In this document: one piece after another, positions 1-5,688 of the stretch
How the letters are laid out: each line of letters starts with the position of its first letter
Numbering within the stretch: the first letter of the stretch is position 1
Assembly (NCBI GenBank): GCA_964343345.1
Contig: CAYFJE010000067.1
Location: forward strand, 1-5,688
Direction of reading: 5' to 3'
Length of the DNA: 5,688 nt
Origin: UBA6624 sp964343345 [NCBI: uncultured bacterium]
Lineage (GTDB): Bacteria > UBP7 > UBA6624
Made by a program: the position numbers and the translations under genes
The notes under the pieces: generated by a model
The model's database searches: none
What the model was told of the DNA's origin: nothing
Seen by the model: the letters and a program-made list of their open reading frames with translations, nothing else

Positions 1-78
1 GAAAAGAGCAAGTCCGGAAAAAAGCAAAAGTATCTTTCCGACAGGAACACTCCTTATTCTCCAGTTCAAAATATTCAT
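1..78 (-). CDS. Start of an unidentified gene after nuoD (partial, runs off the left edge)
   Basis: The frame opens with ATG at 78-76, overlapping the nuoD stop codon as ATGA, and stays open for 26 codons to the window edge. A GGAGAAG stretch (92-86) lies 7 nt before the ATG, a good ribosome binding site inside the end of nuoD. The peptide begins MNILNWRIRS and continues into a hydrophobic run, KILLLFSGLALF. This arrangement of basic residues followed by a hydrophobic segment fits a first membrane helix or a signal anchor. Position suggests a further complex I gene. A hydrophobic start would suit nuoH, which follows nuoD in 11-subunit clusters, better than the soluble NuoE, but I do not recognise a NuoH signature in so few residues. 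The call that this is a gene is fairly firm; its identity is open. Confidence 0.6.
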   Translation of the reverse strand, partial: MNILNWRIRSVPVGKILLLFSGLALF

Positions 79-1223
79 CTATCAACTTCTCCAAAGACAG
101 GATCAAAAGAACCAAGTATAGCTATGACATCCCCAATAAGCTGTCCATATAAAAGTTCTGGCAAAACTGACAAATTACAAAACGAAGGAGCTCTGTATCT
201 TATCCTGTATGGAAATCTACTTCCATCAGAAACAACATAAACACCTAGATCTCCACGTGGGGTATCGATGGCAGAATATATCTCTCCTTGAGGAGGTTTA
301 AAGAAGAAAGGCATTTTTTTAATATAAGGGCCATCAGGCATGCCGTCTAAACATTGTTCGATTATCTTTATTGATTCAGCCATTTCGTAATATCTACAAA
401 TCCATCTTGAATAGGTATCTCCCTTATCATGTGTAATAACATCAAAATCAAATTCATCGTAAGCAGCATATGGAATATCTTTTCTCAAATCCCTCTTAAC
501 ACCTGTTGCTCTTAAAATTGGTCCAGTTACTCCATACTTTATAAGTAAATTGCTATCAGATGGACCAACTCCAATGACCCTTGAACGGAATATTTCATTG
601 CCTTCTATAAGATCCCACATTTCTTTAAAAGCTGGCTTAAAACCTGAAAGGAAACTCCTAAACTCTCTTTCTATCTGTGGTGTGATATCTCCCCTGACCC
701 CACCATACCTTATGTAATTAAAAGTAATTCTTTGCCCGGACAGAAGTTCTAATAAATATTGAGCAATTTCCCTTTGCCGAAATGCAAAAAAGAAAGGAGT
801 AAGAGCCCCAAGATCCAATCCAAGTGTTCCATAAAACAACAAGTGACTAGCAAGCCTATTTGTCTCAAGTGCTAAAACTCTCAACCATTGTGCTCTTCTT
901 GGAACATCTATTTCCATTAATTTTTCAACAGGAAGAGTTAAAGCCATATTGTTAGACATGGCACCAAGATAATCCATTCTGTCAGTTAGAGGTAAAGCTC
1001 CCATCCACTCTCTGTTTTCTGATATTTTCTCAACTCCTCTATGCAAATATCCAATAATTGGCTTGACATTTTTAACCATCTCACCTTCAGTTTCCAACAA
1101 GATCCTGAAAACTCCATGAGTTGAAGGATGCTGTGGCCCCATGTTTAACCAAAACCTATCTTCTGACTCCTGCTCAAGAAGAGTCCCTGTTTTGGTTGTT
1201 AAAAAATCCTTAGCCTTGGTCAT
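75..1223 (-). CDS. nuoD: NADH-quinone oxidoreductase subunit D (49 kDa subunit)
   Basis: NuoD is the 49 kDa-type subunit of complex I. With NuoB it forms the quinone-reduction site in the connecting module on the cytoplasmic side of the membrane. The 382-aa protein carries the GPQHPSTHG motif (29-37), GYLHRGVEK (58-66), DRMDYL (81-86), a conserved LDLGALTPFF (136-145) and the usual C-terminal end DPVFGEVDR. His36 and Tyr85 line up with the quinone-headgroup ligands His38 and Tyr87 of Thermus Nqo4. The segment near residues 297-315 is about 25-30 residues shorter than in Thermus, which accounts for the modest length; other short-loop NuoD proteins exist. The ATG at 1223 lies inside the end of nuoC (14-nt overlap) with only a weak AAAGA ahead of it, so initiation is probably coupled to nuoC translation. 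NuoC and NuoD are not fused here. Confidence 0.97.
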   Translation of the reverse strand: MTKAKDFLTTKTGTLLEQESEDRFWLNMGPQHPSTHGVFRILLETEGEMVKNVKPIIGYLHRGVEKISENREWMGALPLTDRMDYLGAMSNNMALTLPVEKLMEIDVPRRAQWLRVLALETNRLASHLLFYGTLGLDLGALTPFFFAFRQREIAQYLLELLSGQRITFNYIRYGGVRGDITPQIEREFRSFLSGFKPAFKEMWDLIEGNEIFRSRVIGVGPSDSNLLIKYGVTGPILRATGVKRDLRKDIPYAAYDEFDFDVITHDKGDTYSRWICRYYEMAESIKIIEQCLDGMPDGPYIKKMPFFFKPPQGEIYSAIDTPRGDLGVYVVSDGSRFPYRIRYRAPSFCNLSVLPELLYGQLIGDVIAILGSFDPVFGEVDR

Positions 1224-1788
1224 TTTCTTTAATAATCTTTAATTTTTTATTTTCAGGTTTTATTATTTCAGAATCTAAAAGATCTCTCTCAGGCAGATTC
1301 TGTAAATCTTCTGCTTCTTCATAAGCCCAAATAGGCTTTATGTCCTTAAATCCCCCAAGGGGATACTCTTTGTTTAGAGGATGGCCTTCCCAATCATCAG
1401 GCAACAATATCCTCCTAAGATCAGGATGATCTGTAAACTTTAAACCAAACATGTCAAAAGCCTCTCTTTCATGCCAATCAGCAGCAGGGAAAAGAGGGGT
1501 TGCTGACTGAGCAACCAAAGAATCAGAAGGAATTAATGATTTTAAAGTTAACCAATATGAATTTTTAACACTATGCATTTGATATATAAGCTCTAAACCT
1601 TTCTTTTTTTGATTACATGTTAAATCATGCAACATGTCAAAACTCAAATCTTTATCATTTTTAAGAAGAGAAAGGCAGTCTAGTATTTTTGACCTATCTA
1701 CAATGAGAATCAACTGACCAACAACTTCAGCATGGTCTTCGAAAAGCCCTTTCAGTTTTTCTAAAAATAACTTCTTGTCATGCAACAC
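1210..1788 (-). CDS. nuoC: NADH-quinone oxidoreductase subunit C (30 kDa subunit)
   Basis: NuoC is the 30 kDa-type subunit of complex I. It has no cofactor and packs against NuoD and NuoB in the peripheral arm. The 192-aa protein shows the family signature at about residues 105-143: the [13 protein letters not shown] stretch, then [13 protein letters not shown], then HPLNKEYPL. The last block usually reads PLRKDYPL, so an Asn replaces the usual Arg. An acidic and then lysine-rich tail follows (about 150-192). The frame opens with GTG at 1788 followed directly by TTG, and no ATG is available near the N-terminus. The only strong Shine-Dalgarno-like AAGGAG (1810-1805) is 16 nt from the GTG, too far to be ideal. 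The gene overlaps nuoB by 11 nt, so translational coupling is the likely way it starts. The exact start codon is uncertain by one residue; the product is not. Confidence 0.96.
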   Translation of the reverse strand: MLHDKKLFLEKLKGLFEDHAEVVGQLILIVDRSKILDCLSLLKNDKDLSFDMLHDLTCNQKKKGLELIYQMHSVKNSYWLTLKSLIPSDSLVAQSATPLFPAADWHEREAFDMFGLKFTDHPDLRRILLPDDWEGHPLNKEYPLGGFKDIKPIWAYEEAEDLQNLPERDLLDSEIIKPENKKLKIIKENDQG

Positions 1789-2248
1789 GGTCTGTAATTA
1801 TTTTCTCCTTTTCTATTTTTTCTTGCAATTTTGTTATTGCATATATCAAAGCTTCTGGACGTGGTGGACACCCTGGAACATAAACATCTACAGGAACAAC
1901 TTGATCAACACCATTAACTACAGAATAAGCATCTTTGTAAATTCCACCAGAATTCGCACAAGAACCCATTGATATTACATATTTTGGTTCAGGCATTTGG
2001 TCATAAAGGCGTTTAAGCAATGGTGCCATTTTATAAGTTACAGTACCAGAAACAATCATGACATCAGATTGTCTTGGACTTGCTCTAAAAACAACACCTA
2101 TTCTATCAACATCATATTTGGTATCACCGATTGACATCATCTCTATAGCACAACACGCTAAACCAAAAGTCATAGGCCAGAGACTATTCTTCCTACACCA
2201 ACCCAACAAATCATCTAATTTTGCTAACATATAAGGTTCTTGACTCAT
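1778..2248 (-). CDS. nuoB: NADH-quinone oxidoreductase subunit B (PSST, N2 cluster)
   Basis: NuoB holds iron-sulfur cluster N2, the last electron carrier before quinone in complex I. The 156-aa protein has the four expected cluster cysteines: the adjacent pair Cys32-Cys33 in [10 protein letters not shown], Cys97 in [10 protein letters not shown], and Cys127 in [12 protein letters not shown]. The conserved [15 protein letters not shown] block lies at 57-71. This is the related-to-hydrogenase small-subunit fold (20 kDa oxidoreductase family), and the length is normal for a short form without N-terminal extension. The ATG at 2248 has a TAGGAG site 9 nt upstream, which fixes the start well. nuoB follows nuoA after 12 nt and overlaps nuoC by 11 nt, the standard A-B-C-D order. 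Confidence 0.98.
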   Translation of the reverse strand: MSQEPYMLAKLDDLLGWCRKNSLWPMTFGLACCAIEMMSIGDTKYDVDRIGVVFRASPRQSDVMIVSGTVTYKMAPLLKRLYDQMPEPKYVISMGSCANSGGIYKDAYSVVNGVDQVVPVDVYVPGCPPRPEALIYAITKLQEKIEKEKIITDRVA

Positions 2249-2257
2249 AAAATCACA

Positions 2258-2263
2258 CTCCTA
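2258..2263 (-). promoter_or_regulatory. Ribosome binding site of nuoB, overlapping the nuoA stop codon
   Basis: Read on the minus strand, TAGGAG contains the nuoA stop codon TAG as its first three bases and is followed by 9 nt and then the nuoB ATG. A ribosome finishing nuoA would therefore stop on the nuoB ribosome binding site. This suggests coupled or re-initiating translation of the two complex I subunits. The match and spacing are seen directly; coupling is inference. Confidence 0.75.
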
Positions 2264-2653
2264 ATTTCTGTCCCATTCCAACCCACCCTTTCTCCAAACA
2301 TAAGTAAAGGCTATAACAAGTATGAAGAAGAAGGTTATCATTTCAAAAAAAGCTGGCCAACCTGTCGTGAAAAGCAAATTTCTGAAACTAACAGCCCAAG
2401 GAAGAAAAAATACTAACTCGATTTCAAATAAAAGAAAAATAACAGCAATAACAGCAAATCTGAAGTTAAAAGGAACATCAGCATCAAGATGAGGATCGTT
2501 CCCACATTCATAAGTGCTTAACTTAGAAGGAGAAGGAAATCTCCCTCCTGTAATCTGATTCATAAAAAGGGAAATGACACCAAAACCTACAGCTCCGAAG
2601 AAAAACAACAAAACACCTGAGAACTGGATGGTTGCTTGAAAATCATCAGCCAT
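2261..2653 (-). CDS. nuoA: NADH-quinone oxidoreductase subunit A (ND3-like)
   Basis: NuoA is the small membrane subunit equivalent to mitochondrial ND3. Its first loop reaches the quinone channel at the junction of the two arms of complex I. Counting from the ATG at 2653 the protein has 130 residues with three predicted membrane helices, at about 10-33, 63-87 and 102-120. The loop motif YECG (48-51), with the cysteine typical of ND3/NuoA, is present. The second helix contains FEIELVFFLPWA, where E. coli NuoA has FDVE: a conservative Asp-to-Glu change. The C-terminus ends in the usual KGGLEW. The codon before the ATG is TTG (2656), and a GGAAG sits 7 nt from that TTG and 10 nt from the ATG, so a start one codon earlier cannot be excluded. 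It is the first gene of the nuo cluster, about 44 nt after ftsH. Confidence 0.96.
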   Translation of the reverse strand: MADDFQATIQFSGVLLFFFGAVGFGVISLFMNQITGGRFPSPSKLSTYECGNDPHLDADVPFNFRFAVIAVIFLLFEIELVFFLPWAVSFRNLLFTTGWPAFFEMITFFFILVIAFTYVWRKGGLEWDRN

Positions 2654-2697
2654 CAATTTTTAACTTCCAATTTTTCTTTAAATAGCATCAAAGAATT

Positions 2698-4539
2698 CTA
2701 ATCATTTTTTTTATTTTTTTGTTTACTTGGAACCTTTAAACCTTTCATTAATTTTTCAAAATCCTTCCTATCAATCGATTCTTTTTCTAACAATATATTT
2801 GCAAGAGCATCCAATGCTTCTTTGTGCTCTAAAAGCAAACTTTCAGCTTTCTCTTGCGAATAATTAATCAAAGAAAGAACCTGCCTATCTATCTCTTCTT
2901 CGGTTGCATCTGAATGATTCTTCTGCATCGAAAAACCTCTTCCCAAAAAAGGAGCTTGGTCGTATTCATAATCAACTGGACCTATTTTTTCACTCATTCC
3001 CCAATTTCGAACCATGGATCTTGCAATGCTTGTAACTCTTTTTATGTCAGAACTAGCCCCATTTGTAATTTCTTCAAAAGCAATCTTCTCAGCAACCCTA
3101 CCTGCTAAACAAATAGCCATCTGGTTTAAAAGTTCTTCTTTCGTTTGAAGAGCTTTATCGGTATCTTCTTCATCATCGGTATTCCAAACATATCCAAGAG
3201 CTTCAGATCTTGGGATGATAGTGATTTTGTGAACTGTTGAACCAAAAATATAAGAAACAATAGCATGTCCAGATTCATGCCAGGCAACAGTCTTCTTCTC
3301 TTTCTCTGAAATTATTAAAGATTTTCTTTGTGGACCCATTGCAACTCTCTCAACAGCCTCAGCTAAATGTTCTTGTTTGATTTTTTTGGCCTTAAACCTA
3401 GCAGCCAACAAAGCAGATTCATTTAAAAGATTCTCTAAATCAGCACCTGAAAATCCAGGAGTTCTTTGTGCTATGTGTTTAAGACTTATGCTTTTTTCAA
3501 AAGGTTTACCCAATGAATGCACTTTCAATATTTCTTCTCTTGATTTCACAGTTGGCAAATTCACTTTTATTTTTCTATCGAAACGCCCTGACCTTATCAA
3601 TGCGGGATCTAAAATATCCGGTCTGTTTGTTGCTGCTATAACAACAATATTATCGTGAGATTCAAAACCATCCATTTCTATCAAAATTTGATTTAAAGTT
3701 TGCTCTCTTTCATCATGACCACCACCCATGCCAGCTCCTCGCTGTCTTCCAACAGCATCTATCTCATCAAGAAAAATAAGAGCGCTGCCAGCAGCTTTTG
3801 CTTTTTCAAACAAACTTCTAACCCTTGATGCGCCAACACCTACAAAAAGTTCCACAAATTCACTTCCGCTGGAAAGGAAAAAAGGAACTTTTGCTTCGCC
3901 AGCAACAGCTTTTGCTAAAAGTGTTTTTCCACAACCTGGAGGCCCTGTCAACAAAACCCCTTTTGTAGGTTTTGCTCCTAATTTTTTAAACGGTGCTGGG
4001 TTTTTTAAAAAAGAAACAATTTCTTGTAACTCGTTTTTTGGCTCATCCAAACCAGCAACATCACTAAATTTTGTTTTTGTTTTTTCACTGGTGATTGATT
4101 TTGCCTTTGACTGCCCAAAAGATGTTGGATCTCCTCCTCCACCCATCTTTCGAATCAACAAAACAAAAATTAAAACTGTTATGCCTATAGAAAGTGCAAA
4201 CCAAACAAAAGGATTAACACTCTCTCCCCAACTTTTAGGCTTAACTTTTACTTCAGAAACATTTGAATTAATTTGATCTAACAACGAATCACTCAAGATG
4301 ACTCTTGAAAAATAATCTTTATCATCAGTAAAGATTTTGTAATTAACAGAATTTGAACTTGTATCAATAGAAATATTTTCTACAGAACCTTCTTCAAGAT
4401 AAGAGAAAAACTGACTTTGTGTTGTCTCTTCAGGCTTCTCGAAGAGGCTGAAAAAAACCATTGTTGCAAAAAAGAAAAAAGCAAGTATCAAAAGAGACCT
4501 TGGAGAAGGTTGATGTTTGATATTTTTTTTCCTTTTCAT
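2698..4539 (-). CDS. ftsH: ATP-dependent zinc metalloprotease FtsH
   Basis: FtsH is a membrane-bound hexameric AAA+ protease that extracts and degrades misfolded or unassembled membrane proteins and some cytoplasmic regulators. The 613-aa protein has a basic N-terminus, a first membrane helix (about 15-33), a small extracytoplasmic domain, and a second helix (about 110-129) followed by a glycine-rich linker. The AAA module shows Walker A GPPGCGKT (199-206, Cys where Thr is commonest), a pore loop FVGVGASR, Walker B LIFLDEID (254-261) and a second region of homology ATNRPDILDPALIRSGRFDR with the arginine fingers. The protease site is HESGH (421-425), with Asp498 in GASSDI as the likely third zinc ligand. 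All catalytic residues are present and the length is normal. The Lys/Asn-rich C-terminal tail is probably disordered. The ATG at 4539 has no clear Shine-Dalgarno site. tilS ends 30 nt upstream and nuoA follows. Confidence 0.97.
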   Translation of the reverse strand: MKRKKNIKHQPSPRSLLILAFFFFATMVFFSLFEKPEETTQSQFFSYLEEGSVENISIDTSSNSVNYKIFTDDKDYFSRVILSDSLLDQINSNVSEVKVKPKSWGESVNPFVWFALSIGITVLIFVLLIRKMGGGGDPTSFGQSKAKSITSEKTKTKFSDVAGLDEPKNELQEIVSFLKNPAPFKKLGAKPTKGVLLTGPPGCGKTLLAKAVAGEAKVPFFLSSGSEFVELFVGVGASRVRSLFEKAKAAGSALIFLDEIDAVGRQRGAGMGGGHDEREQTLNQILIEMDGFESHDNIVVIAATNRPDILDPALIRSGRFDRKIKVNLPTVKSREEILKVHSLGKPFEKSISLKHIAQRTPGFSGADLENLLNESALLAARFKAKKIKQEHLAEAVERVAMGPQRKSLIISEKEKKTVAWHESGHAIVSYIFGSTVHKITIIPRSEALGYVWNTDDEEDTDKALQTKEELLNQMAICLAGRVAEKIAFEEITNGASSDIKRVTSIARSMVRNWGMSEKIGPVDYEYDQAPFLGRGFSMQKNHSDATEEEIDRQVLSLINYSQEKAESLLLEHKEALDALANILLEKESIDRKDFEKLMKGLKVPSKQKNKKND

Positions 4540-4569
4540 TCTAGAGAAAAATATATTCTAAACAAAAAA

Positions 4570-5511
4570 CTATTTTCCTAAATAAAAAATCTTACCGTTT
4601 CTAATTTCAACCTTAAACCATGAAGGCCCTTCTATAAAAATCTTCTTTTTACCTTTTCCTTCTTTTAGAACCCTTTCAAGAACACCTCTTGGAGGATTCA
4701 CCCCCAAAGAATATAACCAATTTTTCACAACCCTAAGTGAAATTGCTGGTGGTAGATTAAAAACTTCAGTGCTTAAACCTTCTTGAGTTAAATAAATTCT
4801 TAACAAATCTCCTGAAAGGACATTTAAAGACTGATTTTCCTCAGCAAGAATCGCTAAACTCTTTTCGGGTCCAGAAGGCCAATACCTACCCCAGCTATTT
4901 TTCAAAGCTGGAATAACATTTTTTCTTAAAGAAGCTCTTGTCAGATTGTTCGTGTTTGAAGGATCTTCATACCATTCAAGATTCCTAGCATTCAAATAAC
5001 CTAATAAATCTTCTTTTGTTGAATTTAAAAATGGCCTAATAAAATACTCTCTCTTTAAAGGAATGCCTTTGATTCCCTCAAGCCCTAAACCTCTTCCTAA
5101 CCTAATAAGCAGAGTTTCTAAATTGTCATCAAGAGTATGTCCTGTAGCAACTTTGTCAAAATTCTTCTCTGTAACAAGTTTTTTAATCGCAGAATACCTT
5201 TCTTGCCTCCATGTATCCTCAGGACCACTTCCAGTAATTCTTTTATCTGATTTGACAATATGTAATTCAACTAGTTTTTTTTCGGAAAGGAGAGAAACAA
5301 AAGACTCTTCCGCAGAAGAATCTTTCCTTGAATCGTGATTAAAGTAAAAAGCCTCAACATGAAAATTCAAGCTATCTTGAAGCTCTCTCAAAAGGAAAAG
5401 TAAAGCTGTTGAATCAGGGCCTCCGGACCAGGCAACTAAAACTTTATCTCCATCATTTATCAAATTATTTTCAACAATGGTGTCTTTTGTTTTTTTAAAT
5501 AGTTTATCCAT
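4570..5511 (-). CDS. tilS: tRNA(Ile)-lysidine synthetase TilS
   Basis: TilS uses ATP and lysine to convert C34 of the CAU anticodon of tRNA-Ile2 to lysidine, so that it reads AUA as isoleucine instead of AUG. The N-terminal N-type ATP pyrophosphatase domain has the P-loop SGGPDS (29-34), an FNHDSR segment (58-62 region) and GHTLDDNLET (124-133). RPFLNSTKEDLLGYL (159-173) and EDPSN (182-186) follow. In the next conserved motif the usual RNxxR reads RASLR (192-196). Residues beyond about 215 match the position of the first C-terminal domain. At 313 aa this is the short type, as in Aquifex, lacking the extra C-terminal part of E. coli TilS. The ATG at 5511 is preceded by TAAGGAA with almost no spacing, but no better start is visible. 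The gene sits 14 nt after a tRNA-Met gene and 30 nt before ftsH. Confidence 0.95.
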   Translation of the reverse strand: MDKLFKKTKDTIVENNLINDGDKVLVAWSGGPDSTALLFLLRELQDSLNFHVEAFYFNHDSRKDSSAEESFVSLLSEKKLVELHIVKSDKRITGSGPEDTWRQERYSAIKKLVTEKNFDKVATGHTLDDNLETLLIRLGRGLGLEGIKGIPLKREYFIRPFLNSTKEDLLGYLNARNLEWYEDPSNTNNLTRASLRKNVIPALKNSWGRYWPSGPEKSLAILAEENQSLNVLSGDLLRIYLTQEGLSTEVFNLPPAISLRVVKNWLYSLGVNPPRGVLERVLKEGKGKKKIFIEGPSWFKVEIRNGKIFYLGK

Positions 5512-5512
5512 G

Positions 5513-5518
5513 TTCCTT
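5513..5518 (-). promoter_or_regulatory. Closely spaced ribosome binding site of tilS
   Basis: The minus strand reads AAGGAA, then one C, then the tilS ATG. The complementarity to the 16S rRNA end is good, but the spacing is much shorter than the usual 5-9 nt. The site lies in the only 14 nt that separate the tRNA-Met 3' end from tilS. Initiation may be inefficient or depend on processing of the tRNA. The sequence is certain; its function as the binding site is inference. Confidence 0.45.
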
Positions 5519-5525
5519 AGGCAAA

Positions 5526-5599
5526 TAGCAGCGCTCGGATTTGAACCGAGGACCTCCCGGGTATGAGCCGGACGCTCTAACCAGCTGAGCTACGCTGCC
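5526..5599 (-). tRNA. tRNA-Met(CAT), probably elongator
   Basis: The 74-nt gene folds into a full cloverleaf: acceptor GGCAGCG/CGCTGCT (with a G1-U72 wobble), D arm GCTC/GAGC with a 9-nt loop, anticodon arm TCCGG-CTCATAC-CCGGG, 5-nt variable loop, T arm CTCGG-TTCAAAT-CCGAG, and A73. The CCA end is not encoded; TTT follows. A CAT anticodon could mean elongator Met or tRNA-Ile2, the TilS substrate. The G1-U72 pair, C38 in the anticodon loop and the overall body resemble the Bacillus subtilis elongator tRNA-Met, whereas Ile2 tRNAs usually carry A38 and a G1-C72 pair. I favour elongator Met, with Ile2 as the alternative. It lies 6 nt after the initiator tRNA and 14 nt before tilS. Confidence 0.9.
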
Positions 5600-5605
5600 G
5601 AAACC

Positions 5606-5680
5606 TGGGTGCGGGGGCAGGATTCGAACCTGCGACCTTCGGGTTATGAGCCCGACAAGCTACCACTGCTCCACCCCGCG
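5606..5680 (-). tRNA. Initiator tRNA-fMet(CAT)
   Basis: The gene has the bacterial initiator hallmarks. The acceptor stem is CGCGGGG/CCCCGCA, giving the C1xA72 mismatch needed for formylation. The D stem carries the A11-U24 pair. The anticodon arm is TCGGG-CTCATAA-CCCGA, with three consecutive G-C pairs next to the loop. The T arm is GCAGG-TTCGAAT-CCTGC and the variable loop has 5 nt. The 3' end reads A72, C, CCA: the discriminator base is C where initiator tRNAs normally have A, and a CCA end (5608-5606) is apparently encoded. The D loop has 7 nt, two fewer than in E. coli. The gene's own promoter would lie beyond the right edge. Confidence 0.95.
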
Positions 5681-5688
5681 TCAGAATA

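Noticed and set aside
1775-1972. A 65-codon plus-strand open frame opposite nuoB
   Set aside because: It covers the antisense of the conserved nuoB C-terminus and has a skewed Tyr/Phe/Asn-rich composition with no recognisable protein features.
2670-2697. Possible hairpin between ftsH and nuoA (TTCTTT ... AAAGAA on the minus strand)
   Set aside because: The stem has only six A-T pairs around a 10-nt loop and is not followed by a T tract, so it is not a credible terminator.
2914-3658. Two further plus-strand open frames (2914-3108 and 3377-3658) opposite ftsH
   Set aside because: Both are antisense to the FtsH protease domain and the second region of homology and show no coding signs of their own.
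3728-4276. A 182-codon open frame on the plus strand opposite ftsH
   Set aside because: It lies wholly within ftsH, opposite the Walker A and Walker B region, has low-complexity Ser/Pro/Phe-rich composition and no ribosome binding site. It is a shadow of a strongly conserved gene.
4540-4569. Possible promoter between tilS and ftsH (TAGAAT as a -10-like element, after a T run)
   Set aside because: No reasonable -35 element lies 16-18 nt upstream, the element is only 15 nt from the ATG, and such matches are common in AT-rich DNA. The T run after the tilS stop has no stem before it, so it is not a terminator either.
5063-5338. A 91-codon plus-strand open frame opposite tilS
   Set aside because: It is antisense to conserved TilS motifs, Ser/Leu-rich, and without support from context.
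5526-5680. The two tRNA genes as an attachment site for an integrated element
   Set aside because: tRNA genes are common integration sites, but the flanking genes are housekeeping genes, there is no integrase, and I see no repeated copy of a tRNA 3' end in the window.
1-5688. CRISPR array, insertion sequence, toxin-antitoxin or phage-defence system
   Set aside because: Reading both strands I found no regularly spaced repeats, no terminal inverted repeats, no transposase and no accessory gene pair; almost all of the window is covered by recognised housekeeping genes.

Overview
The window is a compact, AT-rich (roughly one third to two fifths G+C by eye) stretch of bacterial chromosome. Every gene I can support lies on the minus strand, so the genes are read from right to left. 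The order of transcription is: initiator tRNA-fMet(CAT), tRNA-Met(CAT), tilS, ftsH, nuoA, nuoB, nuoC, nuoD, and then the first 26 codons of a further gene that runs off the left edge.

Region by region. At 5526-5680 two tRNA genes with CAT anticodons stand 6 nt apart. Only 14 nt later tilS begins (4570-5511); it encodes tRNA(Ile)-lysidine synthetase, the enzyme that modifies the third kind of CAU-anticodon tRNA. After 30 nt comes ftsH (2698-4539), a complete membrane-anchored AAA+ zinc protease. About 44 nt further on, nuoA-nuoB-nuoC-nuoD (2653 to 75) encode the first four subunits of proton-pumping NADH:quinone oxidoreductase (complex I). They are packed with a 12-nt gap, an 11-nt overlap and a 14-nt overlap. 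The last gene overlaps nuoD by the 4-nt ATGA arrangement. It has a hydrophobic N-terminus, which suggests a membrane protein.

How the genes work together. NuoB, NuoC and NuoD form the connecting module that carries electrons to quinone through the N2 iron-sulfur cluster, and NuoA is part of the membrane arm next to the quinone site. FtsH is general membrane-protein quality control. The tRNAs and TilS serve translation. I see no terminator and no convincing promoter between the genes. The whole window could therefore be one transcript, or several with promoters I cannot recognise.

The organism is a respiring bacterium with a compact genome. NuoC and NuoD are separate genes, unlike the fused NuoCD of Escherichia coli and relatives. 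TilS is of the short type (313 aa). I cannot assign a phylum safely: tilS next to ftsH occurs in several phyla. This is mostly an ordinary housekeeping region and I do not see a new defence, mobile or regulatory system. The most unusual details are a C at the discriminator position of the initiator tRNA, the tRNA-Met/tilS juxtaposition with a very short leader, altered residues in a normally conserved TilS motif, and the unidentified gene after nuoD.
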